Assembly: GCA_963740945.1 (NCBI GenBank)
Contig: CAVUGE010000012.1
Span: 1 to 64,000 of the forward strand
DNA from: CAVQBP01 sp963740945
GTDB lineage: Bacteria > Bacteroidota > Ignavibacteria > Ignavibacteriales > Ignavibacteriaceae
Length of the DNA stretch: 64,000 nucleotides
Direction of reading: 5' to 3'
The notes below the pieces were generated by a model, which saw only the letters and a list, made by a program, of their open reading frames with translations, was not told the DNA's origin and made no database searches. Shown in pieces: positions 37,779 to 47,097 of this stretch (position 1 is its first letter; every line of letters starts with the position of its first letter). The position numbers and the translations under genes are program-made.

Positions 37779-38406
37779 TTACGATTTTTTAAAGAGTAAA
37801 CTCAATATTCTGGGGATTGTTGTTATTTCATCATTGTCGAAAAATTCATTGATAACTGTAATTTCAAAACCATGTTTTTTTGCTGACCGGAAAAAATCCG
37901 AAAGGTTATGAATGAAACATGTTAAGATTTCAATTCCTTTTTCTGTTTCAAACCTTGCTTTTGAGCCTAGGTACTGTTTGAAAGGATGCAGTTCACCTAT
38001 ATATACATAGCCTTCCGGAGCTATTACTTTTGAAACTTCTTTAAATATATTATCAAGATTTTCAATATGCTCAAGTACAAGACTGAATATCATAAGATCA
38101 TATTGACATTTATAAAATCCCAGCTTTTTGTAATGTCCGCATGAAGAAATTTAACTTTACCAGACTTTACTTTTTCCTTTGCTCTTGCAAGCATTTCTTC
38201 TGAGAAATCAACGGCAGTAACTCGTTTCGCAATTGTTATTAACCATTCAGTGTTTTTTCCCGTGCCGCAGCCTACTTCCAGGCATGTATTAAATTGAAAT
38301 ATTTGCTAAAGTTTTTCGTAATGCATTCGGCCTCCATGTCACGGGTTTTGTTATCAATATTATCATATTGTTTCGACCAGAGATCATAGGCTTTTTTTGT
38401 ATCCAT
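37779..38406 (-). pseudogene. Class I SAM-dependent methyltransferase, two frameshifts
   Basis: Three reading frames must be joined to give one methyltransferase of about 205 residues. From the ATG at 38406 the first frame reads MDTKKAYDLWSKQYDN and stops at about residue 45. A second frame holds the SAM-binding motif TCLEVGCGTGKNTEW and AVDFSEEMLARAKEK. The third (to 37779) begins within QYDLMIFSLVLEHIENLDNIFKE and continues to the end. The frames change near 38290 and near 38100. The gene is next to a VOC-family gene but is not functional as sequenced. Confidence 0.82.
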
Positions 38407-38410
38407 AGTT

Positions 38411-38785
38411 TTATTTGGGTTCCTGGTAAAGTCCTAAAATATTTCCGGCGGGATCACTAAACCTTGCAGTAATTTCCGGGAAGTCAGCTCCAACAGGCTG
38501 AATAATTTTACCTCCGTTAGATTCAATTTTTTTTATTGTATCTTCAACATTATCCACCATAATATAAATCAATATGCCAATTTCAGCTGCCGGTTTTCTT
38601 TTAGTCACCCATGTCCCGCTTACCTCATTTACACCATCGTCAAATGCAATTGCACCATCTCCTCTTTTCCGGATATTCCATCCAAAAACTTTTTGATAAA
38701 ATGAAGAAGATATAGTTATATCGAGTGCTGGCATTTCTAAATAACAAATCTTCCCGTTCCCTATTGTCGGATTATCATTTTGCAT
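38411..38785 (-). CDS. VOC/glyoxalase-superfamily protein
   Basis: A 124-residue single-module protein with the beta-alpha-beta-beta-beta pattern twice. Blocks are GKICYLEMPALDITISSSFY, FGWNIRKRGDGAIAFDDG, IYIMVDNVEDTIKKIESNGG and FSDPAGNILGLYQEP. Members bind metal and catalyse isomerisation, dioxygenation or resistance reactions; this small type is often of unknown function. It sits 26 bp after the N-acetyltransferase gene in the same direction. Confidence 0.78.
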   Translation of the reverse strand: MQNDNPTIGNGKICYLEMPALDITISSSFYQKVFGWNIRKRGDGAIAFDDGVNEVSGTWVTKRKPAAEIGILIYIMVDNVEDTIKKIESNGGKIIQPVGADFPEITARFSDPAGNILGLYQEPK

Positions 38786-38811
38786 TTATTCCTCTTCTTT
38801 TTTATACATAT

Positions 38812-39573
38812 TTACATTACAATATTAAAATATTTCTTTAACATAAAATTAAATTCTTCTTTGCTTTCAATGGAAGTTTTGACTTTTGAAACACCTTCCG
38901 TAATTGTTAATGAATCGTTACTCAAAGTAATCCTTCCCGTTTCTGTGGCAATAGTGCAGAGCATTCTTGTTCTGAAATGTGAGGTTGGACTGTCCTGCTG
39001 AAAATCGCACATATCCTTGTAATCAATTAATTGCCTTGGCAAAATTGAAAAGCAATATTGAGGCTCCTCGTTATCACCATCTTTCCTATGCAGTTCAAAG
39101 ACATCTCTTTGAGCCTGCAGAATCCGGTAATGACCGCTTACATCATGAATTTCTCCATCGGGAATTTCTATCGGAATACGAAATGAATCGCCGAAGCCGA
39201 CATCTACAAGATAATCCTTAACTGTTTGTCCGTTTGGAAGATGAACAAGCAATGTCATATGGTCGAATTCCTTGCCGAAATCCTTTTTCCCGGAATTAAA
39301 GACACGTGCAGATAACATATCAGCTTTAAATCCAAGCGAGGTTAGTAGCCAGTGAAAAAGTCCGTTTAATTCGTAGCAGAATCCGCCCCGTTTCGTTGGA
39401 ATTATTTTATTGTAGATTTTATTAAGGTCCAGTTCAATTCTTTTGTTAGGAATATCCAGATCTTCAAAAGGAATTGAAAGCAAATGCCGAATCTGCAGTT
39501 CGGTTAAAAATTCAAGAAAAGGATTCTTTATTTGATCAATACCTAATCTTTTCAAGTACGGTTCTAATTGCAC
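38812..39573 (-). CDS. Arylamine N-acetyltransferase (NAT)
   Basis: A 253-residue NAT with the catalytic triad: Cys in RGGFCYELNGLF (about 66), His in FDHMTLLVHL (about 105) and Asp in YLVDVGFGDSF (about 123). The family transfers acetyl or other acyl groups from CoA to aromatic amines, and some act in amide formation of natural products. The length is typical. It is upstream of the VOC gene and could share its transcript. Confidence 0.92.
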   Translation of the reverse strand: MQLEPYLKRLGIDQIKNPFLEFLTELQIRHLLSIPFEDLDIPNKRIELDLNKIYNKIIPTKRGGFCYELNGLFHWLLTSLGFKADMLSARVFNSGKKDFGKEFDHMTLLVHLPNGQTVKDYLVDVGFGDSFRIPIEIPDGEIHDVSGHYRILQAQRDVFELHRKDGDNEEPQYCFSILPRQLIDYKDMCDFQQDSPTSHFRTRMLCTIATETGRITLSNDSLTITEGVSKVKTSIESKEEFNFMLKKYFNIVM

Positions 39574-39763
39574 AGTTCCTTTGCTTCTTTTTTCTATTAT
39601 ATTAAAAATAATAAAAATTTATTCTATTGTCCTTTTTTACACTGGTTCACTATTCAATGGAAATCTAGTATGATACCGGGCAAATAATCTTGTGGATATC
39701 TTTTATCCCAACTAAAAAATCCCCCTTCTGGAATAGTTTTAGAATAGAGGTTATTGGTGATTG

Positions 39764-39793
39764 CATTTTGCGAAACGGAGTTTCGCGTTACAA
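39764..39793. repeat. Short dispersed hairpin repeat
   Basis: TTTTGCGAAACGGAGTTTCG then CGTTAC. Its exact inverse occurs at 52338-52363. The stem GCGAAAC-GGA-GTTTCGC would form a tight hairpin. It lies next to the stop of the PAS kinase gene and could end its transcript. Confidence 0.65.
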
Positions 39794-39794
39794 A

Positions 39795-41756
39795 TTAGAA
39801 GGCTGTTTTAGATATTACATTATTTTTGTTAATTTCATGCCATAAAAGGTTTTTGAAAGTTAAGCTAAAAACGGAGCCTATATTCTTCTCACTCTCAACT
39901 GTTATCTCTGCATTGTTAAGCTCTACATATTTTTTAACGAGAGCCAACCCTAAGCCATTCCCTTCAAATTTCCTTGTATGTCCTGAATCTTCCTGTGAAA
40001 AAGGAGCAAATAACTTTTTCATATATTCCTGAGACATACCTATACCGCTGTCTTTAATTTCGGCACAAATATTATATTTATCCTTTTCATATAAACTAAC
40101 AGCGATTTCCCCTTTTAGAGTATATTTTACAGCGTTTCCGATTAAATTCTGAAAAATTTGATTCAGTGTATATTTATCAGCAATTATTATAGAATCAGAT
40201 GATTTATTATAAAAATTCAGGCTTAAATTTTTATTACCGGTCAGCGAACGGAATTCTTCCAGAAGTTTTTTCAATTCTATATTCAAATCGACTTCTTCTA
40301 TATCTGGAACATAATTTCCGCTCTGCACTGAAGACATATTTAATATCATATCAATTGTTCTTTGAAGTCTTTTACCGGCATTAGTTATAGAATCGAGGAG
40401 AATATCATTGTCTTCATTTCCTTCCGGTAATTCATCGGCTAATATTGGAGCAGCAGCCATAATAACATTGAGCGGTGTTCTAATTTCATGCGACATCTGG
40501 GCTAAAAATGCTGTTTTTAATCTATCCGATTCTTCCGCCTTCTCTTTTGATTTAACAAGTTCTTTTTCAACTTTCTTCCTTTCGGTAATATCAATTACCT
40601 GAGAAACAAAATGATGGGGTTTCTCATTTTCACCTCTTATCAAAACAGATTCAACTATTGTATAAATAATCTCCCTGTCTCTTCTCACAAACCTGTTTTC
40701 AAAATAAATATGAGAAAGATCTTCATCTAAAAGCTGATTTAATAATTTTATATAATGAGGCTGATCATCTAAATAAGTAAGATCCGACGTTTTTCGATTT
40801 GACAATTCATTTTCTGTATAACCAAGACTCTGGCAGAATGCATTGTTGACCTGAAGTATTTTATCATCCGGTGTACTGATAACCATTCCAATCGGAGCTC
40901 TTTCAAATAATAACCTGAACTGTTTTTCACTTTGTTTTAGAGAATACTCAGCTATCCTTCTTTGATTTATCTCTAAATTTAATTCTCCAATCCTATCCCT
41001 GAATAAAACCTTCAACTGCTTATTCAAATTCTCTACTTTTTCATTGGCACCATCGAGGTTAAATGATAAATAATTAAGTGCTTTGGCAATTGCTCCGATC
41101 TGATTTTCCTTAAAATAACTGATTTTATATCTTAAATTTCCTTTATTATAGTGTTCCGAGCCTTCAAAAAGTTTATTAATCGGTTTTGTTACTAAGCTGC
41201 TTATAATAAATAATAACAGGGCACCTGCAAAAAATACAGCTAAGCTAATTATTGCGGCATTTTTTCTAACAGAAAAGATATATTCCCGGTAGTTTTTAGC
41301 AGAGAAACCAATGTATGCTACAACTTCGGAATCACCGGCTGCTATGGATACCTTGGTTCTAAAAATGTTTTTGTCCTCTGTTAATTGCTCCCCTTTCTGT
41401 GTAAATAGATATAAATTTTGTTCGGCAAGCTTTAGTTTATAAGCTTTATTAACAAGACCTTGATTATTAGTCAGAATACAATAATCAATACCATATTTAT
41501 CAAAAACCTGAACAAGCTCATTATCAAAAGTTTTTTCTCCGTTCGAGAGATTATTTTGAAGTTTATCGATAATATATTGAGAAACGAAATCCCCCTTCTC
41601 ATGTAAAGATTTAACTGCCTGTGCTTCAAATTGTCTGGTAAAAAAGAGATAAAAAAATGCAGATATAGCTAGGATAACAAGAGATAAAATATAAATTAAT
41701 TTATATTTTAACTTAAAAAATCCTATTTTTTTGCTTATTTTCTTTAGTCTAAACAT
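39795..41756 (-). CDS. Membrane-bound PAS-domain sensor histidine kinase
   Basis: A 653-residue kinase. Two membrane helices (about 22-42 and 168-190) flank an extracytoplasmic sensor region; a HAMP-like linker and coiled coil lead to a PAS domain (about 277-395, FERAPIGMVISTPDDKILQVNNAF). The phospho-acceptor His is in AQMSHEIRTPLNVIM (about 421), and the ATP lid is in NGLGLALVKKYVEL (about 600). No receiver domain is attached and no response-regulator gene adjoins it, so it is an orphan kinase here. Confidence 0.92.
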   Translation of the reverse strand: MFRLKKISKKIGFFKLKYKLIYILSLVILAISAFFYLFFTRQFEAQAVKSLHEKGDFVSQYIIDKLQNNLSNGEKTFDNELVQVFDKYGIDYCILTNNQGLVNKAYKLKLAEQNLYLFTQKGEQLTEDKNIFRTKVSIAAGDSEVVAYIGFSAKNYREYIFSVRKNAAIISLAVFFAGALLLFIISSLVTKPINKLFEGSEHYNKGNLRYKISYFKENQIGAIAKALNYLSFNLDGANEKVENLNKQLKVLFRDRIGELNLEINQRRIAEYSLKQSEKQFRLLFERAPIGMVISTPDDKILQVNNAFCQSLGYTENELSNRKTSDLTYLDDQPHYIKLLNQLLDEDLSHIYFENRFVRRDREIIYTIVESVLIRGENEKPHHFVSQVIDITERKKVEKELVKSKEKAEESDRLKTAFLAQMSHEIRTPLNVIMAAAPILADELPEGNEDNDILLDSITNAGKRLQRTIDMILNMSSVQSGNYVPDIEEVDLNIELKKLLEEFRSLTGNKNLSLNFYNKSSDSIIIADKYTLNQIFQNLIGNAVKYTLKGEIAVSLYEKDKYNICAEIKDSGIGMSQEYMKKLFAPFSQEDSGHTRKFEGNGLGLALVKKYVELNNAEITVESEKNIGSVFSLTFKNLLWHEINKNNVISKTAF

Positions 41757-41880
41757 CTCTTCAATATTGAAATCTCTATTATTTTCTACGGGGAAGCATT
41801 CCTACCAATTTATATACGTGAATTTTAAAAAGCTTTCCACCACTATTTTCGAATAAAAAAGATAATTGTTTAATAAAAAT

Positions 41881-41970
41881 TTGATAATATGGGATTTTGA
41901 TGAAAATTCGGTGGTCGGGAGGGGGTATTATTAAAGAATGTTACTTTTTAGACAGCCCCTTAATGATATA
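41881..41970. repeat. Intergenic holding an IS/MITE right end
   Basis: TTACTTTTTAGACAGCCCCTTAATGATA (quoted in parts: right end ACTTTTTAGACAGCCCC at 41943-41959) matches the right ends at 15289-15304 and 46510-46524 and shares their TTAATGA flank. No matching left end is seen, so this is a remnant. The remainder of 41757-41986 shows nothing else. Confidence 0.5.
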
Positions 41971-41986
41971 ACTCATTGATTATAAA

Positions 41987-43123
41987 TCAGAGGAATTTTA
42001 ATATCATCTCCCCGATTAAATATCCAATTGCGGCAACGCCAAAACCTACAACAAACATGTCAAAGCCGCTTCGGAAAATACCCCTTCCGGTGAAGAAGCT
42101 TCTGGCAGCACCTACACCAAAATGGGACAGCATTGAAATAATAAATGAAGTCAATACGGCTGCACTTCCGGATAAAAAGAAGAAAGGAAATACCGGGATC
42201 AATGCACCAATAGCCGTAGCAGACCCGGTAACCCATCCCTCTTTGAATGGACTTTGGAAGCTTTCCATAATTCCTAATTCTTCCCTGACCTTGTCCTCCA
42301 AAGCTTGTTCCGGGTTTTTCATTGCATCAATAGCCAATCTCTTAGCTTCTTCTTTTTCCATACCTTTGGATTCATAAATAAGTGCAAGCTCTTCTGTTTC
42401 CAGTTCCGGCATCAGCCTAATTTCATCTGCTTCCATTTGCCTTTCATGCTCATACACTTCTTTTTCACTCACAGCAGCAAGATAACCGGACGAACCCATT
42501 GAAAGTGAATCGGCTATCATTCCTGCAATTCCTGAAATTAATATTATATGCGGAGCGGTACTAGCACCGATTATACCGGCTATTAAACCAAAATTAGCTG
42601 TTAAACCATCATTAAATCCATAGACTACACTCCTTAACATTCCCCCGGATTCAGATTGATGCCATGGTTCTTCCGAACTATTTCCTGATTCCATTAAGCG
42701 GTTTGCATGCTGAACAGAATCTTTTGCAAGTCTTAAAGCAATATCTTTAGTTTGTTTAAAATTACTTTCTCTATAAAGCCCTAAATAAGATTTAACCTCT
42801 GATGCTTCCTCTTTTAACATAAATTTAGAAAGGAGACCCGGGCCGAATTTCTTTGAGTACCAGGCAAGTACATTTGCTTTAAATGAGGGAATTCTTTTTT
42901 CAAATGTTATATTATAATCATTTAATAATTTTTCCCAGACTTCGGTATGCTTATCTTCTATTTCCGCAAGCTGTAAATAAATATCCCGTTGCTTGGAATT
43001 TTTTATTATTCCGGCAAGTGTTCTATATAAGAATGCAGCATCAACTTCATCACGAAGATGGGACCTCCATATTGAAATGGACTTTTTATCTATACTATTT
43101 TTATTTTTAATTTCTATCATCAT
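41987..43123 (-). CDS. Ferritin-like domain fused to VIT1/CCC1 metal transporter
   Basis: A 378-residue protein of the erythrin-VIT1 type (MbfA-like). The N-terminal helical bundle (about 15-150) has carboxylate/histidine ligands in DEVDAAFLYRTLAGI and LAEIEDKHTEVWEKLL. A VIT1 domain follows (about 165-378), starting SVVYGFNDGLTANFGLIAGI, with about five membrane helices. Relatives export iron or manganese, the ferritin-like part acting as sensor or ferroxidase. It is in the same direction as the nearby Usp-mntH-mntR set, suggesting a metal-homeostasis locus. Confidence 0.88.
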   Translation of the reverse strand: MMIEIKNKNSIDKKSISIWRSHLRDEVDAAFLYRTLAGIIKNSKQRDIYLQLAEIEDKHTEVWEKLLNDYNITFEKRIPSFKANVLAWYSKKFGPGLLSKFMLKEEASEVKSYLGLYRESNFKQTKDIALRLAKDSVQHANRLMESGNSSEEPWHQSESGGMLRSVVYGFNDGLTANFGLIAGIIGASTAPHIILISGIAGMIADSLSMGSSGYLAAVSEKEVYEHERQMEADEIRLMPELETEELALIYESKGMEKEEAKRLAIDAMKNPEQALEDKVREELGIMESFQSPFKEGWVTGSATAIGALIPVFPFFFLSGSAAVLTSFIISMLSHFGVGAARSFFTGRGIFRSGFDMFVVGFGVAAIGYLIGEMILKFL

Positions 43124-43155
43124 TTACCCAAAATATGAAGTCATATTATGAATGT

Positions 43156-43262
43156 GGGGGTGTCCCAAAAGTAATTTTCAATTTAAAAATCAGTGAAAAT
43201 CTGTTAAATCTGCGTCATCAGTGTTCTATTTTTATGAAAATAATTACTTTTTGGTCACCCCC
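43156..43262. repeat. MITE-like repeat family B, copy 2
   Basis: GGGGGTGTCCCAAAAGTAAT opens and ATTACTTTTTGGTCACCCCC closes this element; its interior matches 21935-22040 closely. It fills the gap between the VIT1 gene start and the Usp gene stop, so the VIT1 promoter must lie within or beside it. Confidence 0.8.
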
Positions 43263-43275
43263 GCACATAAGGTTC

Positions 43276-44196
43276 TTAAGATAACTTGCTGATTGGAACA
43301 AGCAAAAGCGGAATTTCACTTGCTCTGCTAATTTTAGGAGTAATGCTCCCTTCCCAAAATGCCTCCGCTCCCTTTTTCCCATGTGTAGCCAGAATAATCA
43401 AGTCTGCATTAATATCTTTAGCGGTTTGTACAATTGCATTCACAGGATCATTCCTCGAAGCACTTGACGAAACCTTTAATCCATCTTTTGTAAGTCTTGA
43501 CTGAAGCTGTTCCAGGTATTCTTCCACATCTGAAGCAATCATATCCATCATCCTCGTTGAAGTACCCGGTAATAAACGGTCGGCAGTAGTTAACTCACCC
43601 GACATATTTCCAAAATTGGGAATAGCTACGAAAAGATGAATGCGTGCATTACATATTTTTGCTAATTCAACATCATATTCTAATATATGTTCATGCTCAG
43701 GATTGCCGTCTAAAGGTATAAGAAAATTTTCAAATTTGCAGCCTTTAATAAAATTTTCTGCAGTGGGATGAATTAATAATACAGGAGTATTACCTAATGA
43801 GATTACCTGCTGGGCAATAGAGCCGAATAATACTCCATGTATACCGCTGCTTCCATGTGTACACATAAGTACAAGATCCTGGTTCAATTCTTTTGAGTGA
43901 TTAGCTATACTTAGAGGAATATTTTTTTCTTTATCTTCATGAACATGTACATTAACAGGAATTTCCTTGAAAATATTCTGTCCTGCAATAGAATCAAGAT
44001 AATCCTTTGCCTGACCTGCATATGTCAGGTGTCTTTGACCATGAATTTCATTAGGCGCATCTTTTTCAATTATATGTATTAAAGTAATTGAGATATCCAT
44101 CTTTTTAGCAAGCTGAGCCGCTAAAGGCAGAACAGATTCTGCGAGTAATGATCCGTCAAGCGGAACCAGTAAACGTTTTATAATCGGTTTAATCAA
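43276..44196 (-). CDS. Universal stress protein, tandem domain
   Basis: A 306-residue protein of two UspA domains. The first opens KRLLVPLDGSLLAESVLPLA and ends LVLMCTHGSSGIHGVLFGSI (an ATP-binding G-x2-G-x9-G(S/T) pattern). The second opens NFLIPLDGNPEHEH and ends LIILATHGKKGAEAFWEGSI, likewise. It overlaps the end of mntH by 8 bp, so translation is coupled. It probably senses nucleotide or redox state in connection with metal uptake (inference). Confidence 0.9.
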   Translation of the reverse strand: MIKPIIKRLLVPLDGSLLAESVLPLAAQLAKKMDISITLIHIIEKDAPNEIHGQRHLTYAGQAKDYLDSIAGQNIFKEIPVNVHVHEDKEKNIPLSIANHSKELNQDLVLMCTHGSSGIHGVLFGSIAQQVISLGNTPVLLIHPTAENFIKGCKFENFLIPLDGNPEHEHILEYDVELAKICNARIHLFVAIPNFGNMSGELTTADRLLPGTSTRMMDMIASDVEEYLEQLQSRLTKDGLKVSSSASRNDPVNAIVQTAKDINADLIILATHGKKGAEAFWEGSITPKISRASEIPLLLVPISKLS

Positions 44197-45493
44197 CTAA
44201 TAGCGCCTGATAAATTAAATAGATATTCAAAAATATAATTAAAGCAGCAATAATTGAAGTTATAAATGTAGTAATTTTTTTATTGGCAAGGATACCCATT
44301 AATTCTTTTTTATGGGTAAAAATAATTAATGGGACAATGGCAAACGGAAGCCCGAAACTTAAAACAACTTGACTTAATACGAGTGTACGTGTAGGGTCTA
44401 ATCCGATAGCAATAACCACCATAGAAGGAACCATGGTAACTAAGCGCCTAATCCATATAGGAATATGTTTGTGCAAAAAACCCTGCATAATTACCTGACC
44501 GGCACTTGTACCAACTGTAGAAGATGACAATCCGGAAGCTAATAAAGAGATTGCAAATATCCAGCTCGCAGCATTACCGAGCAGAGGTTTTAATGTTAAA
44601 TGTGCTTCTTCGATAGTAGCAACATTATTTAGACCATGTTGATGGAATGTTGCTGCCGCCATAATCAACATAGCCATATTCACCAGGCTCGCGATTCCCA
44701 TTGCAATTGTAACATCAAGAATTTCAAAACGGAAAAGTTTGCGTAATTTTTTTGGATCCTTAACGATTATTCTATTTTGTGTTAAGGCAGAGTGAAGAAA
44801 AATAGCATGAGGCATTACTGTTGCGCCAAGAATTCCGGTAGCAAGAAGTATACTTTCGGTTCCTGAAAATTGCGGTACAAATGAATGATACAAAAGAGTT
44901 TTAATATCGGGTTTGTCAAGGATAGTTTCCAGAAGATAGCATAATGCAATTACACTTACCATTACAGTAATAGCAATCTCGAGGGGGCGAAATCCATACC
45001 GTTCTAATCCTAATATAAGAAATGTACATATACCTGTTAAAATTCCGCCGATAATTAAAGGAAATCCGAAAAGCAGATTGAAACCAATTGCTGCTCCCAG
45101 AAATTCTGCAAGATCGGTAGCCATTGCTACCAGTTCCATCAAAAACCACATAGAATAAACAGTGCGCTTATTAAACTGGTTTCTGCAATGTTCGGCTAAA
45201 TTATGTCCGGTTGCTATTCCAAGTTTTGCAGATAATGTCTGGATAAGCATTGCCATAAGGTTACTGGCTACTATTACCCAAAGCAAAGTATAACCAAATT
45301 CGGAACCACCCTGTATGTTTGTAGCAAAGTTTCCCGGATCTACGTAGGCAACACTTGCAATAAATGCCGGACCAAGAAAAGGAATCAGTCTTTTGAAGAG
45401 GCTTTTGTTTGACTTTCCGGATAATGCATCATCTGCATAATTTCTGGTTTTTACATCAGTCTGCATTCTTGAAGAGTCAAAAAAATTTTTCAT
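44189..45493 (-). CDS. mntH: Nramp-family divalent metal transporter (MntH)
   Basis: A 434-residue proton-coupled importer of Mn2+ or Fe2+ with about 11 helices. The helix-1 metal motif DPGNFATNIQGG and the helix-6 motif MPHAIFLHSAL are intact. It lies downstream of a DtxR/MntR-type repressor by 43 bp with no separate operator, so the two are likely one operon, with the Usp gene overlapping its 3' end. The manganese assignment rests on this neighbour and the length; iron is possible. Confidence 0.92.
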   Translation of the reverse strand: MKNFFDSSRMQTDVKTRNYADDALSGKSNKSLFKRLIPFLGPAFIASVAYVDPGNFATNIQGGSEFGYTLLWVIVASNLMAMLIQTLSAKLGIATGHNLAEHCRNQFNKRTVYSMWFLMELVAMATDLAEFLGAAIGFNLLFGFPLIIGGILTGICTFLILGLERYGFRPLEIAITVMVSVIALCYLLETILDKPDIKTLLYHSFVPQFSGTESILLATGILGATVMPHAIFLHSALTQNRIIVKDPKKLRKLFRFEILDVTIAMGIASLVNMAMLIMAAATFHQHGLNNVATIEEAHLTLKPLLGNAASWIFAISLLASGLSSSTVGTSAGQVIMQGFLHKHIPIWIRRLVTMVPSMVVIAIGLDPTRTLVLSQVVLSFGLPFAIVPLIIFTHKKELMGILANKKITTFITSIIAALIIFLNIYLIYQALLVD

Positions 45494-45536
45494 TCTTTAG
45501 TTCTGTAATTAATGTATATATAAAGCTATTCTGCTT

Positions 45537-46196
45537 CTACTTTTTAATTTCAACAAAAATGTTTGCAGCAATCGTATTACTTAAGTTTATTTCTTTTCTA
45601 TCGATATTAACAAGCAGCGAATGGTCAAAACTTAAAATATCTTTAACATAAATCTCTTTATTCAGTATAATTCCTATCCGTGAAATATAACCCAGGAAAT
45701 CGTTATCGAAATCATTTACACGAATCACAATCCCGGTTTCATCCTTTTTCAATTTGGATAGAGAAACAGTCTTTTTTTGTATAGGGAGAGTACCGTCTTT
45801 GCCCGGAATCGGATCACCATGAGGATCAAACTCAGGAAAGTCCAGCATTTCTTCCATTCTATTGATCAATTCATCCGAACCCGAATGTTCAAGATTATTA
45901 GATTCATCATGCACCTTATCCCAGGGCATCCCAACAATTTGATGCAGAAATACTTCCCATATTCTATGGCGCCTTACCATTTTCCTTGCATATTCTTCAC
46001 CAACACCTGTAAGTTTTATTCCTTTGTAAGGCTCATACTTTATATGACCGTCACTGGAAAGTTTTTTCAGCATATCCGAAACAGCTGCATTTGAAATCTG
46101 TAACTTCTCAGCAATAATATTAGCCTTAATCTTCCCGTTTTTATCACGATATTTGTAAATGGCGCTTAAATAATCTTCTTTTGAAATATTATTCAT
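45537..46196 (-). CDS. mntR: DtxR/MntR-family metal-dependent repressor
   Basis: A 219-residue regulator. The N-terminal winged helix is EDYLSAIYKY through AAVSDMLKKLSSDGHIKYEPYKGIKLT; the dimerisation/metal domain follows with RRHRIWEVFLHQIVG and HDESNNLEHSGSDEL; the C-terminal FeoA/SH3-like domain ends the protein. It represses uptake when metal is plentiful. A long palindrome (46218-46241) just upstream is its probable operator, giving autoregulation of mntR-mntH-usp. Confidence 0.92.
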   Translation of the reverse strand: MNNISKEDYLSAIYKYRDKNGKIKANIIAEKLQISNAAVSDMLKKLSSDGHIKYEPYKGIKLTGVGEEYARKMVRRHRIWEVFLHQIVGMPWDKVHDESNNLEHSGSDELINRMEEMLDFPEFDPHGDPIPGKDGTLPIQKKTVSLSKLKKDETGIVIRVNDFDNDFLGYISRIGIILNKEIYVKDILSFDHSLLVNIDRKEINLSNTIAANIFVEIKK

Positions 46197-46217
46197 AATT
46201 AAAGCATTTTTTATTAT

Positions 46218-46241
46218 TTAATTTAAGTATGCTTAAATTAA
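46218..46241. promoter_or_regulatory. Palindromic operator upstream of mntR
   Basis: AATTTAAGTATGCTTAAATT is a near-perfect inverted repeat, extended by TT/AA on its flanks, about 22 bp before the mntR ATG. Its size and AT-rich arms fit a DtxR/MntR-family site. A second TATGCTTG-like half (CAAGCATACT at 46246-46255) follows. Confidence 0.6.
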
Positions 46242-46274
46242 TAATCAAGCATACTAGAACAATTTGTACAGGGA

Positions 46275-46530
46275 ATTTTGAACACCGAAGGTGTATTTAT
46301 CTTTCTCCTTAAGCGGGGTTGTCCAAAAAGTGAAATTCCTTTAGAAGAGTTGCCATTAACAGAATTTTGAACACCGAAGGTGTGATATTATTGTAGAAAA
46401 TAAAAGTAGAAGGAATATTCAAAACCCCGAAGGGGTGAAATAAATCATGAAAATTCTTCATTCCCATTTTATATTTTATCTGGATCCTTCCGAATGACAG
46501 AAAAAAGTACTTTTTAGACAACCCATTAAT
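46275..46530. mobile_element. MITE-like element inserted in a hairpin-repeat pair
   Basis: Inverted ends GGGGTTGTCCAAAAAGT (46315-46331) and ACTTTTTAGACAACCC (46509-46524) bound 210 bp with no transposase. Inside and beside it are three hairpins (ACACCGAAGGTGT twice, CCCCGAAGGGG once). The second and third are spaced 53 bp apart, the same period as the minisatellite at 53.6-54.5 kb, with a similar GTGATATTATTGTAGAAAA spacer. The 70-codon frame inside it is not credible. Confidence 0.55.
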
Positions 46531-46593
46531 GAACTATGGTGTTAACCTTTGGTTCAAGGGATGTGGAGAGAATAAAGCAATATTAGAGAACTA

Positions 46594-47097
46594 TTACTTT
46601 TTCTTAGGAATGCTTAAAGTTCTCCATTCACTTTTCTTAATATGTTTAGCAAGTAAAACAATTTGTCCTACATGATAAGCTGTATGAGAAAGACTCCTAT
46701 TTAAAGCTTCAATTAAAGAAAGGGCTTCTTTCCTTATATAAATTGTTTTTAATAAATCTTCATCTTTAAGATTTGTAATTGAATTGATTAAAATATTCCA
46801 TGCATGATTCCACTTTTCAATTAATTCAACTTTAGATAATTGTTGTTCTTCAAATTCAGTATCCCTGTTTCGATTCGGCTTTTCACCGTCGGAGGTTAAA
46901 AAATCAGTAAAACGGGAAATTAAATTCCCGCTGATATGCTGAATAATAACAGCTATTGAATTTGAATTTTCATCTATCATAAAATGAAAATCATCATCAG
47001 ATAATTGCTCAAATGTTTTATCAGATATAGTTTTATATTTCTCAAAAGTAATTTTTATATCTCGTAAATATTCTTCCTGAACCGGGATTGATTTCAT
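46594..47097 (-). CDS. DinB-superfamily protein (DUF1572-like)
   Basis: A 167-residue protein of the four-helix DinB/YfiT fold. Conserved histidines at IAVIIQHISGNLISRF, and in SLSHTAYHVGQIVLLAKH, are placed as metal ligands in this family. Relatives include thiol-dependent S-transferases and stress-induced proteins, but most are uncharacterised. It is a single gene with AAGGAG-type RBS (AGGAG at about 47106). Confidence 0.82.
   Translation of the reverse strand: MKSIPVQEEYLRDIKITFEKYKTISDKTFEQLSDDDFHFMIDENSNSIAVIIQHISGNLISRFTDFLTSDGEKPNRNRDTEFEEQQLSKVELIEKWNHAWNILINSITNLKDEDLLKTIYIRKEALSLIEALNRSLSHTAYHVGQIVLLAKHIKKSEWRTLSIPKKK

Noticed and set aside
46309..46521. 70-codon minus-strand frame
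   Set aside because: It coincides with the MITE-like element 46315-46524 and includes its hairpins; no protein family is apparent.
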